Positions 12,736 to 24,761 of a stretch of DNA of 64,000 nucleotides are shown one piece after another (positions within the stretch are counted from its first letter, which is position 1; every line of letters begins with the position of its first letter). Position numbers and translations under genes: made by a program. The notes beneath the pieces are model-generated. The model was not told the DNA's origin, did no database searches, and saw only the letters and a program-made list of their open reading frames with translations. Source of the stretch: Stromatinia cepivora (Eukaryota > Ascomycota > Leotiomycetes > Helotiales > Sclerotiniaceae); NCBI GenBank assembly GCA_014898415.1, contig RCTD01000020.1:62001-126000 (forward strand), read 5' to 3'.

Positions 12736-13871
12736 TGATTCTTTTGTTCGGTCTTCTGGAAAGTTTCTTTTTTTATTGTTTAATCAAGATTATATTATAA
12801 TTAATAAATGAAAGAATACTTTTTTAAAAGTTTCCGAATTAAATTATCGTTATTATTTAATTTATAAAAAATAAGGATTTGATACTTTTTATAGAAGCTT
12901 TTAATCAATTCCCTTGGTTTAAGAAAATCGATTACGATAATCACTCTTTTTGAAACTTTTTCTTATTTGCCCTTAAAAATTAGATGGAAAAGGTTAGAAA
13001 AGGAATAATAAAAATTAAACTTTTTATTATAATCAAGAAAACACAATATAAACAAAGGTACTGATACAAAACAAAACTTTTTATCCTTCCGAATATAGAT
13101 AGTAGTATACTACAAAATAGGATTGTATTTTAAAAGAAATTGAATGATCAAAAAATAACAATTTCAAAATAGATTTTCTTTAAAAACTCTGCGGAAATAC
13201 TATTCGTAAATAACAAAAATATCTTCGCAAATATTTTGCAAATCGAATCTATCTTTTTATTCGAAGATATACTGAAATAAAGGGATATACAAAATAAATT
13301 GATTCTCAAAGGATTCTCCATTTAATAATCCTAATAGAAAAAGGTTATCTTTGAGAATTTCGTTAAAATTAAGGGAATAGAAGCTCCTTATTAAACTGAA
13401 TCGATTGAAATTGAAGGTTTGCTTTGATTATTCCAAAGTTAAGGATTGATATAGATAGAACCAAAGGTAGAATACCCTTATCAATTTCATTTCGTTAATA
13501 CACTTTCGGTTCCTGACAACAATAACCAATCTATTTTATAGTTCTTTAGCTGAAATATACTTCGACTTTAGATCGAGGAACTTTGTTAAGGTATACAAAT
13601 GGTATATATATAAAGTATCCATAATGATTTGTTTTCTCAACGATACGACAATTTTCCATCCTACTTGATCGATAATATATCTATCGTCCATCAAAAAATA
13701 CTATCCCTCTTCAAACTAATAATCTAAATTACAAGAACAGTTTTTCAGTTCTTATAAAGAATTTAAGATCATCTTAAAATTATCAAAGGCTGAATTGTTA
13801 TTATCTGAAATAAACTCAGTATTATAATCAATTATATAACGATAAAGTATGAATCTATTCAGAATAAATAA
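12736..13871. other. Non-coding stretch of copy 2 between its two 3' frames
   Basis: AT-rich sequence with no supportable frame. It is homologous to copy 1 on either side of the insertion point (10,831-11,186 and 22,402 to about 23,200). It holds the region upstream of the antisense frame and so may once have held its promoter, which cannot be shown from sequence. Confidence 0.4.
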
Positions 13872-14876
13872 ATGAAAAAGAGCTTTTTTCGAAAAATCAA
13901 AATAATAATCTTTCTTTTCCTATTTATCGATATTCGCAACTGCAGATTCCGAAATTGGTACAATCGCTTGGAAGTGGAGAAATCGGCGTACACAAAGGGT
14001 ATCTGGTGTAACAATTATTTCCAATCGTTCTTTAGTATTAGGTTCCTTTTCATTATCATCATTATTGAGGGGTACTAGGGCAGTTTCTACGGCAATCATT
14101 ATACAGATAAGCTTATCCCTTTGTTGAATTTCGGAGGGGTTTTTGTCTTTACGATATTCTCTCAGAAACCCAAAATTATCGAAAATAAATCTATAGATTC
14201 TAAGAACAGGATTCTGTATAAGATTGTAAGGAAAAGGTGTCCAATCTTTCTTGTTCTTTGTATCAGCTTTCGTAATGAATCTATATATAATACGGAAATC
14301 TGTAGGGCTGTACTTTTTGGCTCCCTTATCTTTCTTTTATATAAGGCATTCAATTATATATCCGTTCAGAAACTTTATAAGGATTTGAGGGCTAAGATGA
14401 GAAATACAATAAACTATATCCATTCTTATTGAAATACTATTTAAACTTATATCTTTCAATTAGAAATGAACGAAAACTTTTTCTTAGGCAGTTATCCAAA
14501 TTCTTTCGAGATTTTTAAGATCTTCTTTAACTTTATTATAGTACTATTTGACAAATTGAATTGTATCATTATTCTTAGCAAAATAACCGGTTTTGAAAAG
14601 ATCAATTATTTTATAAAGCTTCTAACTTTTGATCCGATCTTTTACTTCATTTATAAAATCTCCAACAAAATCAATAATATTTATAGAATAATTAAATCAT
14701 TGTTTAAAAACATTATATTTTTCCTTAACTTCAAGAATTTCAATAAATGTGAATACTTCGATTTCGTTATTGAAGGAATGATTCTTGTATCGGACAAGAA
14801 AAAGGATATTATTGCTAATAGAGTGAAAGGCTATAATTTGATTAGATCTTTTTTCAGATATTATATCAAAATTTAA
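13872..14876 (+). pseudogene. Antisense accessory ORF of gypsy element copy 2
   Basis: One plus-strand frame of 1,005 bp (334 codons plus stop) begins at ATG 13,872 and ends at TAA 14,874-14,876. It runs opposite to the element's gag-pol and is broken by only three in-frame stops, at 14,076, 14,430 and 14,442. An in-frame TAA directly before the ATG supports this start. Copy 1 holds an identical-length counterpart at 9,826-10,830. The protein has a basic start, hydrophobic segments, and a Lys/Ile/Phe-rich C-terminal half. No motif or family is recognised. Extra antisense genes between integrase and the 3' LTR are known in some plant gypsy elements, and I recall accessory genes reported for Botrytis gypsy elements, but homology cannot be tested here. 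It is called a pseudogene because of the stops. Confidence 0.6.
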
Positions 14877-15299
14877 ATAAAAGCTTATATGAATAATAAA
14901 ATAAGTATAAATAAAGAATTAATAACTTCAAATTAAGTTATTAGAAAAAACAGATTTTAAAAAGAAAATATTGAATTGTTCAAATATTGTTCAGGAATTG
15001 TTTGCAAATTGTTCAAAAACAAGGTTAATAATATAATAGGTTTTTTTCAAAAAGGATTTAAATATTCTTCCCCTCCCAAAAATTATAAAGCTTTCCTTAT
15101 CAAACTTTTTAATTAACAATCAAAAACTTATAACAATAATTTCTCTTCAGTTTATTATATTTGTTCTTTTCCTTTTAATTCTATATCGTTTTATAATTAG
15201 ATAAAGAATAATCCTTAATTATTTATTATCTTTTGTTTGAAAAACTATAAATACTTAGAAACTCGATTCTTTTGATTTATTTATTTATATAAATCCTTA
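14877..15299. other. Spacer between antisense ORF and pol in copy 2
   Basis: AT-rich spacer with no frame on either strand. The antisense frame and pol converge here, so their 3' ends face each other. Confidence 0.4.
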
Positions 15300-18200
15300 G
15301 AATTGTTATTTATAAAAAGATCTAAGTATAAAATATATTTCTTGAGATGGACACCTATATAAATTCCACCAAACAAAATACCATTCATTTTTTCAAAAAT
15401 ATATATAGAAAGACCCTCCAACTTCTTTATCATTTTGTAAAATCTATACTATTTAAAAGCAAGTTTTGTATTACAAGATATATCGATTTTTGATCAGAAA
15501 TTGTAATATAAAACTATATCTCCAACTCGAATATTCTTATCCAGTATTTTCTGATCAAGATTATATCGAAGTTTATTATCTTCTTTATAACATCATTTGT
15601 AAAAGATTACTTTTTCAATATCTTTATCTAACATTTTTAATTGTTATATTTTAATGATCAATAAATCTTCCCGAATTCATATACTTTCCTAATCAAGGAT
15701 TCTTCAAGTTGCATACATAATCTCAAAAGGTAATACAGTTTTTTGCCCATAAATCAATTCAAACAATGTTTTGTTTATTGATTTGTAAATTGAAATACAA
15801 TCAATAAATAATATTATTTCCAATTATTCAGATTATCTATACCTTTCTTATAATAAACAGGAAAATATTTCCGTGATAAAATGATGACCTTTTTCTATTA
15901 TTCTATTGGTTTGTAGATGATAAACTGATATCTTGATTTTATCGACTCTGTATTTTTCGTAATAAGCAAATACAACGTTTTTGTTTTTAGGCCCTTTATT
16001 TATAATAATTTCTTCAAAGAGATTATAACGATAAATTACTTTATAAAGGAATTTGGCAATCGTTTCCAAAATAATATTCTATAAAGCTTTAGTTTCCATC
16101 TAATCATTCAGATCTTCTTATAAAACAATAAAGCATTTGAATCCATAATCATCAAGTATTTTTGTAACATTCATATTAATTTTACGCCAAATATTTAAAA
16201 TCCAAATAATAATCATTAGTTCATTTATTTGTTTAAACAATTTGAATTAGTAAATAGAATAAGAAGTTATTCAATTTTTCATATCTTTATATATTCCATT
16301 CTATCAATAATAATTGTACATTTTAGTATATAATAATTTTAGATCTTTGTAATCCAATTCTTTATATACTCGAGTTATAATTTTTGCTTTTTCGATTAGA
16401 TTGTTATCTATTATTATATAAATGGAAGATAATCCGTCTCCCTGGATTCTAAATAGATAACGATCCTTTATACAGAAATTAAAAGCTTTTTTTTTGAAAG
16501 TTTGTTAATCCTTCGTTGATATATTTTTAAATCTTTACAATATAATAATATACTGAGCAATCATTTATATCTTTTTATTTCCGCTTTCCAAAATTTAAAA
16601 TAGTCTTAAAATTTTGGAGTTATTTATACTCACTACCAGATCTATCCATAATAAATTCAGATCTGCGATGATCGAATCATTAATATCTTTTTTATATTCC
16701 TTATCAATATCGTTTAAAGCAATTTGTAATCGTTGTGACAGAGTATCTGCAGTAGTGTTTTTGTTTCCAGGAATATACCTAACATTAAAGTCGAAGAGCT
16801 TAATCCAAGCAATCCATCTTATAATCAAAATATCAGATAGATCTATAATTGCTTTATTTAATTGAACTATAAATATATTTGTATTAATTTTTAAAAGGAA
16901 ATGAACATTATAAAGATCTCTTTTGCATTTTTGTAAAGTTTTGAATATTCCTTTGTATTCTTTTTTAATAATATTATAATTCTGTTCAATATAATTCTAT
17001 ATACTATTTTTATATTTAGCAATAATACAAGATTTATTATTATATATTTGATCTAAAATAGTTCCCTATCCTATCAAACTAGTATCGATAGCGAATATAA
17101 TAGTTCTGGTTTTAAATAAGTAAATCAATAGAAGAAAGATTAGGGCTAAAGTTAATTTGTCTTTCAATAAAATCATTACAGTATTATAACTAATGGTCCA
17201 AATGAATTCTATATCTTTCTTTAATAATATATAAAGAGGCTTTATAATAATGATGAAATTCTTTATTCAAAGTTGATAGAAGATATATACTTCAAGGAAT
17301 ATTCTAATTTCATAGTTATTCGAGTAAAATGGCCATTCAAGTATCTTGATGATTTTGATAGTATCGGGACTTCTTCCTTCAGAATTGGTATAATAATCTA
17401 TAATTCGGATTCCATTGTAATATTATTTGGATTTGATACCGATAATATATTCTGCACATTCAATGTATTCTATTATAGTGTTCAGATTTTTCAGATACTC
17501 AATAATGAACTTCTTCAATCCAGATTCAACTTCAGCTTTATTATATCGAGTTCTGGGATCCTTAACTTCAATATCATTCAAGTAAGGTATAACAACATCA
17601 GGCATAATATCCTATAGTATTTTTGATGCAATCCTTGCAAATTGAGCAACCGAATTAGTAATCCTTTATAATAAAGTAATAAATCTTATTAAACCAAAAA
17701 GGATTATAATAGTAATGATATCTTTATTCTTCTTATCTAAAAGTATTTGATTATATTCAGAGAAGAAGTTAATCAAGGATATTAATAAATATTCAATCAT
17801 TTGTTCAGCAAATTCCTTTAAATTTGGAGGTATATTTATATTTCGCAAGATTACAATATTTGTTTTTGTTATTATAATAATAATGCGATATTTACCAGTC
17901 TTGCTTTTTTTAATTAAGTATTAAGGGTTTTGATATAGTCCTTTTCTTTCCTTTAATATATTTCACTTGATATAATCTTTTATTATTTCGATAATTATTG
18001 ATAAAAGGATTTTAGGGAATACAAAACCAGGAGTTTGCCAGGCCTTATATAATATTATCTTGATAATCTGTAGTAAGACAATTGAAGGTTTGATATTGCT
18101 GGCTTCTATTCAATCAAAAGTTAATACTGCTTCTCGATTCTATAATAGTATAAAAAGAAGTTCCTTTTTATGCTTCTAAAATACATTTCCGATATTTAAC

Positions 18201-19430
18201 AATACTAAATGTTTTTATATCAATCAAAAACCTTCAGATCTGATATTGAAATGCGATATCAAATACTTCGAAAAGGAATCTGATAATTGATATTTAGGGT
18301 GTTTTATATATTCCAATTCTAGTTAATTAAGATCACCTTTTAGGATTTCTTCATCGATATATTCTGTTTCGTTTGAAGGTTTTATCTTGTCTTTCTTTTT
18401 CTTATATACACCATTAATCGGGATGAGAATTTCGGATTTGATATCGATTAGTTTCTTTTAAGCATTGTTTTCTGCTCTAAGTTTTTCAAATCGAAATGAA
18501 TATCATTAACAACAAAGTATTTCTGAAATCCCTTTAATTCCGAATCTTCAATATTATCAAATATATCTTCGATATCAAAGTCAAGGTTAATTCGAATAGT
18601 ATTTATATTAAGCTTTATAGAATTTAAGACCATCTTAAAATTTGGGATACTAATCAGGAATTCTGGGAAATGGTTTTTAACGAATTCTTCAAATTTCTTT
18701 TTACTTTTGATAATATCTAGGATTTTTGGGAGATCATCAGTATAATCCCTAGGATTTGCATTGTTTATTTTTTTCCCGGTTTTTCAAGATCAATCTTTAT
18801 AACATTTGCTTTGCATTTTGATCCAATCGTTTAGTAATTAATCCTATTAATATTATTATCATTAATAATCCATATAATCTATTTATCTTCTTTATATTCA
18901 AAATCAATCTTTCTTATAAACAAATATAGTATCCCCAACAATAATGGGTCTTTGATATTATTCAAGACAAAAATATCGACGATATTCTTAATTCCTTCAA
19001 AATTGATTTCCATATCTTCAATCAATTTATATAAGATAATGGCACTTTCATTAAGAATGATTATTGTCGCTTTATATTCGCGTATTGTAAATCCCAATTC
19101 TCTTACAACTTCCAGGTTCATTATATTGATTATCGATCCCGAATCGACAATACCGTTAATCTTGATATTCTTATTTATAAGGGTTATAATGATAATAAAT
19201 ATATTATATATTTCTTTTGATTGATAACTAAAAGAAACGTTTAAATGATTAATAACTGTTAAAGTTATTGCAGTTTTTTCGGCAGGAATTTCTGAATTTC
19301 TGAAAAGCTCTCTTTGTTCTTCGATATCTGCAATTAGTGCTTTTTTGAAAATTTGTTTAAAAAGATCTAGTATATATATGAAAATAATCCCAATTGTTAT
19401 CGGGATTTCGATTCTGCAAATCCGTTTCAA
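15300..19430 (-). pseudogene. pol relic (protease, RT, RNase H, integrase) of gypsy element copy 2
   Basis: Protease: the open piece 19,430-18,879 contains a VDSGSIINIM active-site motif, where retropepsins usually have DSGA or DTGA. Reverse transcriptase: 17,848-17,423, with the catalytic box read as YLND at 17,584-17,573, so the first Asp is lost by a G>A change. RNase H: 17,150-16,595, including a VRYIPGNKNTTADTLSQR-type end. Integrase core: 16,069-15,848, with GPKNKNVV and a YHLQTN..IEKGH segment corresponding to the usual YHPQ.NG..ERGH. A C-terminal module with an NGILFGG..IGVHLKK segment lies near 15,370-15,310. The order PR-RT-RH-IN is that of Ty3/gypsy. Many in-frame stops make it inactive. 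Confidence 0.85.
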
Positions 19431-19439
19431 GATTTCTGT

Positions 19440-21422
19440 TGGGGATTCTGTAGTATAAGTAATAATTAATGTTTGCTTTTTTATTCTTAAGGATCTAATA
19501 TAAGAATTAAATGTTCTATTCTTTTATATTATATCATTTTCATTGGGTTCAAAAAAGCCCTCCCCTTTTTGAAATTCTTCTGCTTTGTCTTCTTCATTTT
19601 CATCGATATCTATGATTTCATTTTTATTAAAGAATTCTTTTTTTAACCTTTCCTTTTCAATTTGATCTATTATTCTAAACAATATTTTTCGAAGAGTATT
19701 TAACGATTTTTGGGGTTTATCAATTTTATTCTATTCTATTGATTTGGATTTTTTAGATAATCAATCTTATGGCCTTAAGGCTTCTTTAGATTAGGTAGCT
19801 ATATTGATATTGATAATTTTTTCTCTTCGATAATTAATATTATTTACAAATATATCCCTTATAATTTCAATATTAGAAACTCCGAGATTCGGTGAACTAT
19901 TCTCAATATTGAATTTCTTCAATCGCTTTTTTTGTTGGTCAAATCTATAAGTTTTTGTATATATTTCAATTTAATGATTTTCTAAAGAATCCTTTTATTT
20001 GAAGATTGAGGAAGGGTTGGGATATCTTTTGGGATCAAATATAAAAACTCTGTATTCGTTATAATAATATAATTTAGTATTAATATTATTAATCTTTTTA
20101 GGGCAATTTTGTTTTATAATGTGATTATTATTATAAGAAGATCTTCCAAAATAATAATAACAAAGATAATCCTTTTTATAAGCTTTATTTACATCAAGAA
20201 GAATTCCCTTTTATTTATTCTAAATAAAATAATCATTATATCTTATATTACTTTTTCGATAAATAGTTTAATATTATAATAACGAAAAGGATAATTTCGA
20301 GTCCCTTATACTTTTGATTTTCGTCCTTAAATAATTTATACTAAATTTATTCAAAAGATTAATGATTTCATTTATAACGTTCTTTAATTTTTATCCTTGA
20401 GAATAAGGCTTTATACTGATATTGAAGACAAATAGGGTTTTTATATATTTATATATAGCCTAAAAAATAATAACCTAATAAAACTTAGGTCTTTTATAAA
20501 TTCAAACAATAGAATCCTTAGAAAAGTATTATTTATAGATTTCATTTATTATTCTTTTGAAATTTATAGAAACAAAATTATCAAGATCAATTTTAAGTTG
20601 TTTAATAATCTTCTTTCCCATTTGAATATATAGATCACACAGGAACATTCTTTTAATTTCGAATTTGATGATTATATAATTATCAATGAGTTGAATAACT
20701 GAAAATATAAATTTGGTAATATAATTCTTTATTATTGTTAGATTTATATTATAATCCCTTTCATTTTTGTTACATTAATTATCAATAAATTGATCAAAAA
20801 AATTTCGAATATTTATTATTTGTTGAATATTGTAATTGCGAAAGTGTTGAAATAATATTGAATTTAACCCTTTTTTTCAATTATATTTAATAGAATTATA
20901 TTCCGGTATAAATTTGATTTGAACAATAATAGTATAATCGCAATACCAAAGAAATCGAGTTTGTATTTCCTCATCGGATATACTACAATCAACTTATAAA
21001 GCATCCCAAATTATAAGGAAGTCAAATATATCGATCCCGTTGAAAATAAGGGCAGTGGTATTTCTAGTATACAATATAATAAAGAACATACATATATAAT
21101 CCTTAATACAAACAGTAAATAGAATTTTTGATAGATTTTGCTATTATTAGTTTACTTCTTTTTCTTTTTTGGTTTTCTTTGTTTTTTCTTCTTTTTTAGT
21201 AGGATTTTTGTTACCATTAATAAAAAGTTCTTTGATAGATTCAAAAGGATTAACAATTGAAGTAATGATATTATTCTTTGATCTTTAAAAAGCATCTTAC
21301 AGAAAACTCAATTTCATAAATAGATCAAAATTATTCATTATATTATTGTAATTTGATTGAAAAGTATCCGATTCGTTAAAGTCTGATTCAATGTTTAATT
21401 CTCGATAATTTTCAATATTCAT
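19440..21422 (-). pseudogene. gag relic of gypsy element copy 2
   Basis: The candidate start is ATG at 21,422. The N-terminal part is Asn/Phe/Asp-rich and is followed by a Lys/Thr-rich segment near 21,160-21,200. A recognisable gag core comes next (about 21,090-20,780), with FNGIDIFDFLI, a CSISDEE-type motif and a YCDY-type motif followed by a PEYNSIKYNW segment. This arrangement is familiar from gag proteins of fungal Ty3 elements. Stops break it in several places. It would form the virus-like particle shell of the retrotransposon. The 3' boundary with protease is uncertain. Confidence 0.65.
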
Positions 21423-22085
21423 AATTTTCCCTTAATAAATCTCCAAAAGAAAGGGAAAAATATATATAATCTTTTCCAGGGTTTTTCTTTTTCCAAAGAA
21501 ACGTATAAATTTCAAATCCTTTAACTAAGAATTTTTTAAGATATATTTTAAATTTTTGGTTATCGATATCAAGGATAATAATTTAATATATTATATTCAA
21601 TCCTTTTTATTACTTTAATATACATTTAAATATTCAAATAATTTTAAAAGTATATAAGGCATTCAAGGTCCTTCAATATGATTGATTGTATTCAATCAAG
21701 ATTATCCTCGGGATTGAAGTTTTCTTATTTGCAAAGATAAATAATTCGTTTACAAATAAGGACTTCATTATATTTGGAGTTCTAATATACTCTTAATATT
21801 ATTAGTTACATCCCCGAGTAGAACCTTTATTGATATGTTCCTCTCAAAGTGAAGAATAGAATGATAGTTCTACTGAAAAATGATTCGTCTTCGATATAAT
21901 GGGTGAATATGAGTAAAGGAGCTTCGATAATCAAAACTTTCTTATTCAGAGCTTAGCAATCCTACATTTTTGAAAGGATTATCCTTTCAAGATCAATCCT
22001 ATCCTTTTATCTACAAACTACTAATTCTATTTTCTTTTCAATCATAGTTTCCTCGCAGATATATTTGTACAATATAAACCGTATA

Positions 22086-22102
22086 ATTCGAATCCGGCAT
22101 GG
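22086..22102 (-). other. tRNA-like primer-binding-site candidate of copy 2
   Basis: The plus strand reads ATTCGAATCCGGCATGG just inside the 5' LTR. This resembles the T-loop and acceptor end of a tRNA, so the element's plus-sense strand would be complementary to a tRNA 3' part. It sits about 8 bases from the LTR end and lacks a clean TGG start, so assignment as primer-binding site is tentative. The homologous spot in copy 1 is destroyed by mutation. Confidence 0.4.
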
Positions 22103-22110
22103 ATCATCAT

Positions 22111-22401
22111 TATGAAAGAGGTAGGTTGAAATATATATATCCCGATAGCACATTGCAAAGGGAAATGGGAATTGGAATTGATCAGATTATATTGTAAAGG
22201 CTTCAAATAGTAAAACTAGTAGATTTAGATAATGGTTTGGGTTATATACAAATAAAGTACAAAAAGACTAATGGAAAACAATTGATTTCTTTTAAGGAGA
22301 GAGGAGCAGAATCCTTTCTTATATCTAACTACGAAGAGTCATGTGACTATATGACTACGAACTAGCTACGTGTTAGGCCTTGATATCCCAACTTTCTCAC
22401 A
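22111..22401 (-). repeat. 5' LTR of gypsy element copy 2
   Basis: Pairs with 11,187-11,477 on the same strand. On the plus strand it starts TATGAAAGAGGTAGG and ends CCCAACTTTCTCACA. The following TTAT (22,402-22,405) equals the TTAT before 11,187, giving a 4-bp target duplication. Confidence 0.9.
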
Positions 22402-24469
22402 TTATTAGGAATCGAAAATGTATTAACGAAATAAGATTAATAAAAGTATTCTATTTTTGATTTCATTTATATCAATTCTTGATTTTGGAATAATTAAAGC
22501 AAATCTTTGACTTTAATCGATTCGGTTTAATAAAGAACTTTTATTCTCTTGATTTTAACGAAATTTTCAAAAATAACTTATTTCTATTAGAATTATCAAA
22601 TAAAGAATTCTTTGAAAACCAATTTATCCTATATATCCTTTTATTTCAATATATCTTTAAATAAAAAGATGAATTCGATTTACAAAATATTTGTGAAAAT
22701 ATTCTTGTTCTGTATAAATAGTATTTCTATGGAATCTTTAAAGAAAACTTATTCTTGAATTGTTATTTTTCGATCATTTAATTCTTTTTGAAATATAATC
22801 CTATATTATAATATATTATTATTTATATTCAAAAGAATAAAGAATTCCATTTTGTATTAATATTTTTATCCATATTATGTTTTTCTAATTATAATAAGAA
22901 ATTTAATCTTTGTTATTCTTTTTTTAATCTTTTCTATCTAATTTCCAAAAGCAAACAAAAAGAAGCTTCAAAAAGAATAATTATTGTGATCAATTTTTCT
23001 AAATCAAAGAAATCGATTAAAAACTTTTATAAAGAATATCAAATCCTTATTCTTTATAAATTAAATAACAATAACAATTTAATTCAAGAATTTTTAAAAA
23101 AAATACTTTTTTATTTATCAATTATAATATAATCTTAATTGAATAATAAAAAAGAAAGCTTTTTAGAAGGCTAAACAAAAGAATCAATTTCATTAAAGAA
23201 TCCTGATTAGATTTGAATCCTGAACAATTATAATTCGATTAAATGCCATTTTGAGATATACTAGTTCTTCTGGATCCTATAGATCGATTTTGATATTGAT
23301 TTTCTATTTAATTATAATCTCGAACGAAAAGAATATAAAGAATAATAATTCTTACAAAAATCTTCAAAGATTTCTTCAAAATTAGATTATCCTTTTTAAA
23401 TTAAATAAATTTAATAAAAAAAATCTTTATATCCTTTAATTTTTTTTTCTTAATATCAATTTTGTTCTATAAAATCATCTTTTTATAGCTTTTTTGAAAT
23501 ATTTATTTTAAGATTCTAATATTATTAAAAGAATAATAAACAAATTATTCAAAACCAATAATAATAAATTTGAATTCTAATATAAACGATAATATAATCT
23601 TACAATAACGGATCTGATTATTCAATTTGAAGTATTCCAAAATAAGGAAAAACAATAAAGAAATCGATTATTATTTGCAAATTATAATTTATCTTTATAA
23701 AAATAAAAAGCCTTTCATAATAAGAATCTTAAAGATAATGAATTCCCTGATAAAAAGAATATTAATAATTGGGAAATCGTAAATCTAATTAAAGAAGAAT
23801 CCTTTATTGAAAAACCTTAATTTATATTAAAGAAATTAATTGGAAAAAGAAAAGAAATCGTAAAGCAAAAATTAATTCAAAACCAATTTATAATGTTATT
23901 CAAATCTACTAAAGTAATTCGGTCATCGAAATCCTCTATTGAACCTTCTGGAATATAAGATACTGTTTCAATCCTTAATACAGATTGTAAACCAAATAAA
24001 AAATAGATGAATCACTTTTTAATAAAAAAGTTTTTTGTAAAATCTAACAATAAAAGAAAGAATTATTCTTTCAATATTAAACAAAAACTTATAACATTAA
24101 AAATCCTTATTCGCCATTCAAATTATATTCAGGAATTATCAAAAAATCCGATTACAAATACAAAATCCGTTACAAAACATTTAATTAAATATCCAAAAAA
24201 AATCAAAGATGAAAAAAACAATAAAAATACTTTTCAAAAACTTGAAATTCCTATCGAATTTGATAAAAAAATGATAAAAACAGATTTGGATCAATGAAAA
24301 TCTAAAATATATTGTTTTTTTAAAACAATCTTAAAAATTATTTATCATTCTAATTTACTAATATTCTAATTAGCTTTTTTTAATCTAATTATCTTTTGAT
24401 CTTTTTAATTTTTACCTTTTATAATTATTTTAAAACCAAATAAAACATATATCCCAGAAAAAAAAAGAA
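22402..24469 (+). repeat. Copy 1 gypsy element, 3' region resumed after the nested insertion
   Basis: Colinear with the reverse complement of about 11,478-13,515 in copy 2. For example, the stretch after 22,402 continues the copy 1 sequence that stopped at 11,186. It includes the copy 1 sense 3' frame (23,216-24,297) and ends in a purine run (24,456-24,469) before the 3' LTR. Confidence 0.8.
23216..24297 (+). pseudogene. Sense 3' ORF of copy 1 (degraded)
   Basis: Counterpart of 11,649-12,735. The last 97 codons (24,007-24,297) are open, basic and Lys/Asn-rich, and end at TGA 24,295-24,297. In-frame stops occur upstream (for example near 23,818, 23,956 and 24,004). A Ser-rich stretch at about 23,910-23,960 matches the Ser/Pro-rich part of copy 2. 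No family is recognised. Conservation in both copies argues that it was once coding, or at least an integral part of the element. Confidence 0.4.
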
Positions 24470-24761
24470 TAAAAAAAAGTTGAAATATCAAAGCCTAATA
24501 TATAATTAATTTATAATCATATAATTATATAACTCTTTGTAATTAAATATAAAAGAAAACTCTGCTTCTTTTTCTTTAACAAAAATTAATCGTTTTTCCA
24601 TTGATCTTTTTATATTCTATTTATATATAACCCAAACCATTATTTAAATCTACTAGTTTTACTACTTGAAGCTTTTACAATATAATCTAATCAATTCCAA
24701 TTCCTATTCCCCTTCGCAGTGTACTATCGGGACATACGTATCTCGACCTACCTCTTTCACA
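24470..24761 (+). repeat. 3' LTR of gypsy element copy 1
   Basis: Same orientation as 2,330-2,621. The start is strongly mutated, but the end keeps TACCTCTTTCACA. It is followed by ATAT, matching the ATAT before 2,330. Its 3' half (24,640-24,760) is less AT-shifted than its 5' half. Confidence 0.85.

Larger units (their letters stand above)
11187..22401 (-). mobile_element. Ty3/gypsy LTR retrotransposon copy 2, 11.2 kb, nested in copy 1
   Basis: A full-length minus-strand element: 5' LTR 22,111-22,401, primer-site-like segment 22,086-22,102, gag, protease, reverse transcriptase, RNase H, integrase, an antisense accessory frame, a sense Ser/Thr/Pro-rich frame, polypurine tract 11,478-11,490, and 3' LTR 11,187-11,477. 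It is inserted into copy 1, whose sequence is continuous when it is removed (11,186 joined to 22,402), with a TTAT target duplication. It is less AT-shifted than copy 1, so it is the younger. The 11,215-bp length is close to the 11,217 bp computed for copy 1 without the insert. It is long for a fungal gypsy element because of about 4 kb beyond pol. All frames are broken by RIP-like stops, so it is not autonomous. Confidence 0.9.

Noticed and set aside
22086..22102. tRNA gene
   Set aside because: Only the T-loop/acceptor-like end is present; no D-arm or anticodon arm, and it sits beside an LTR.
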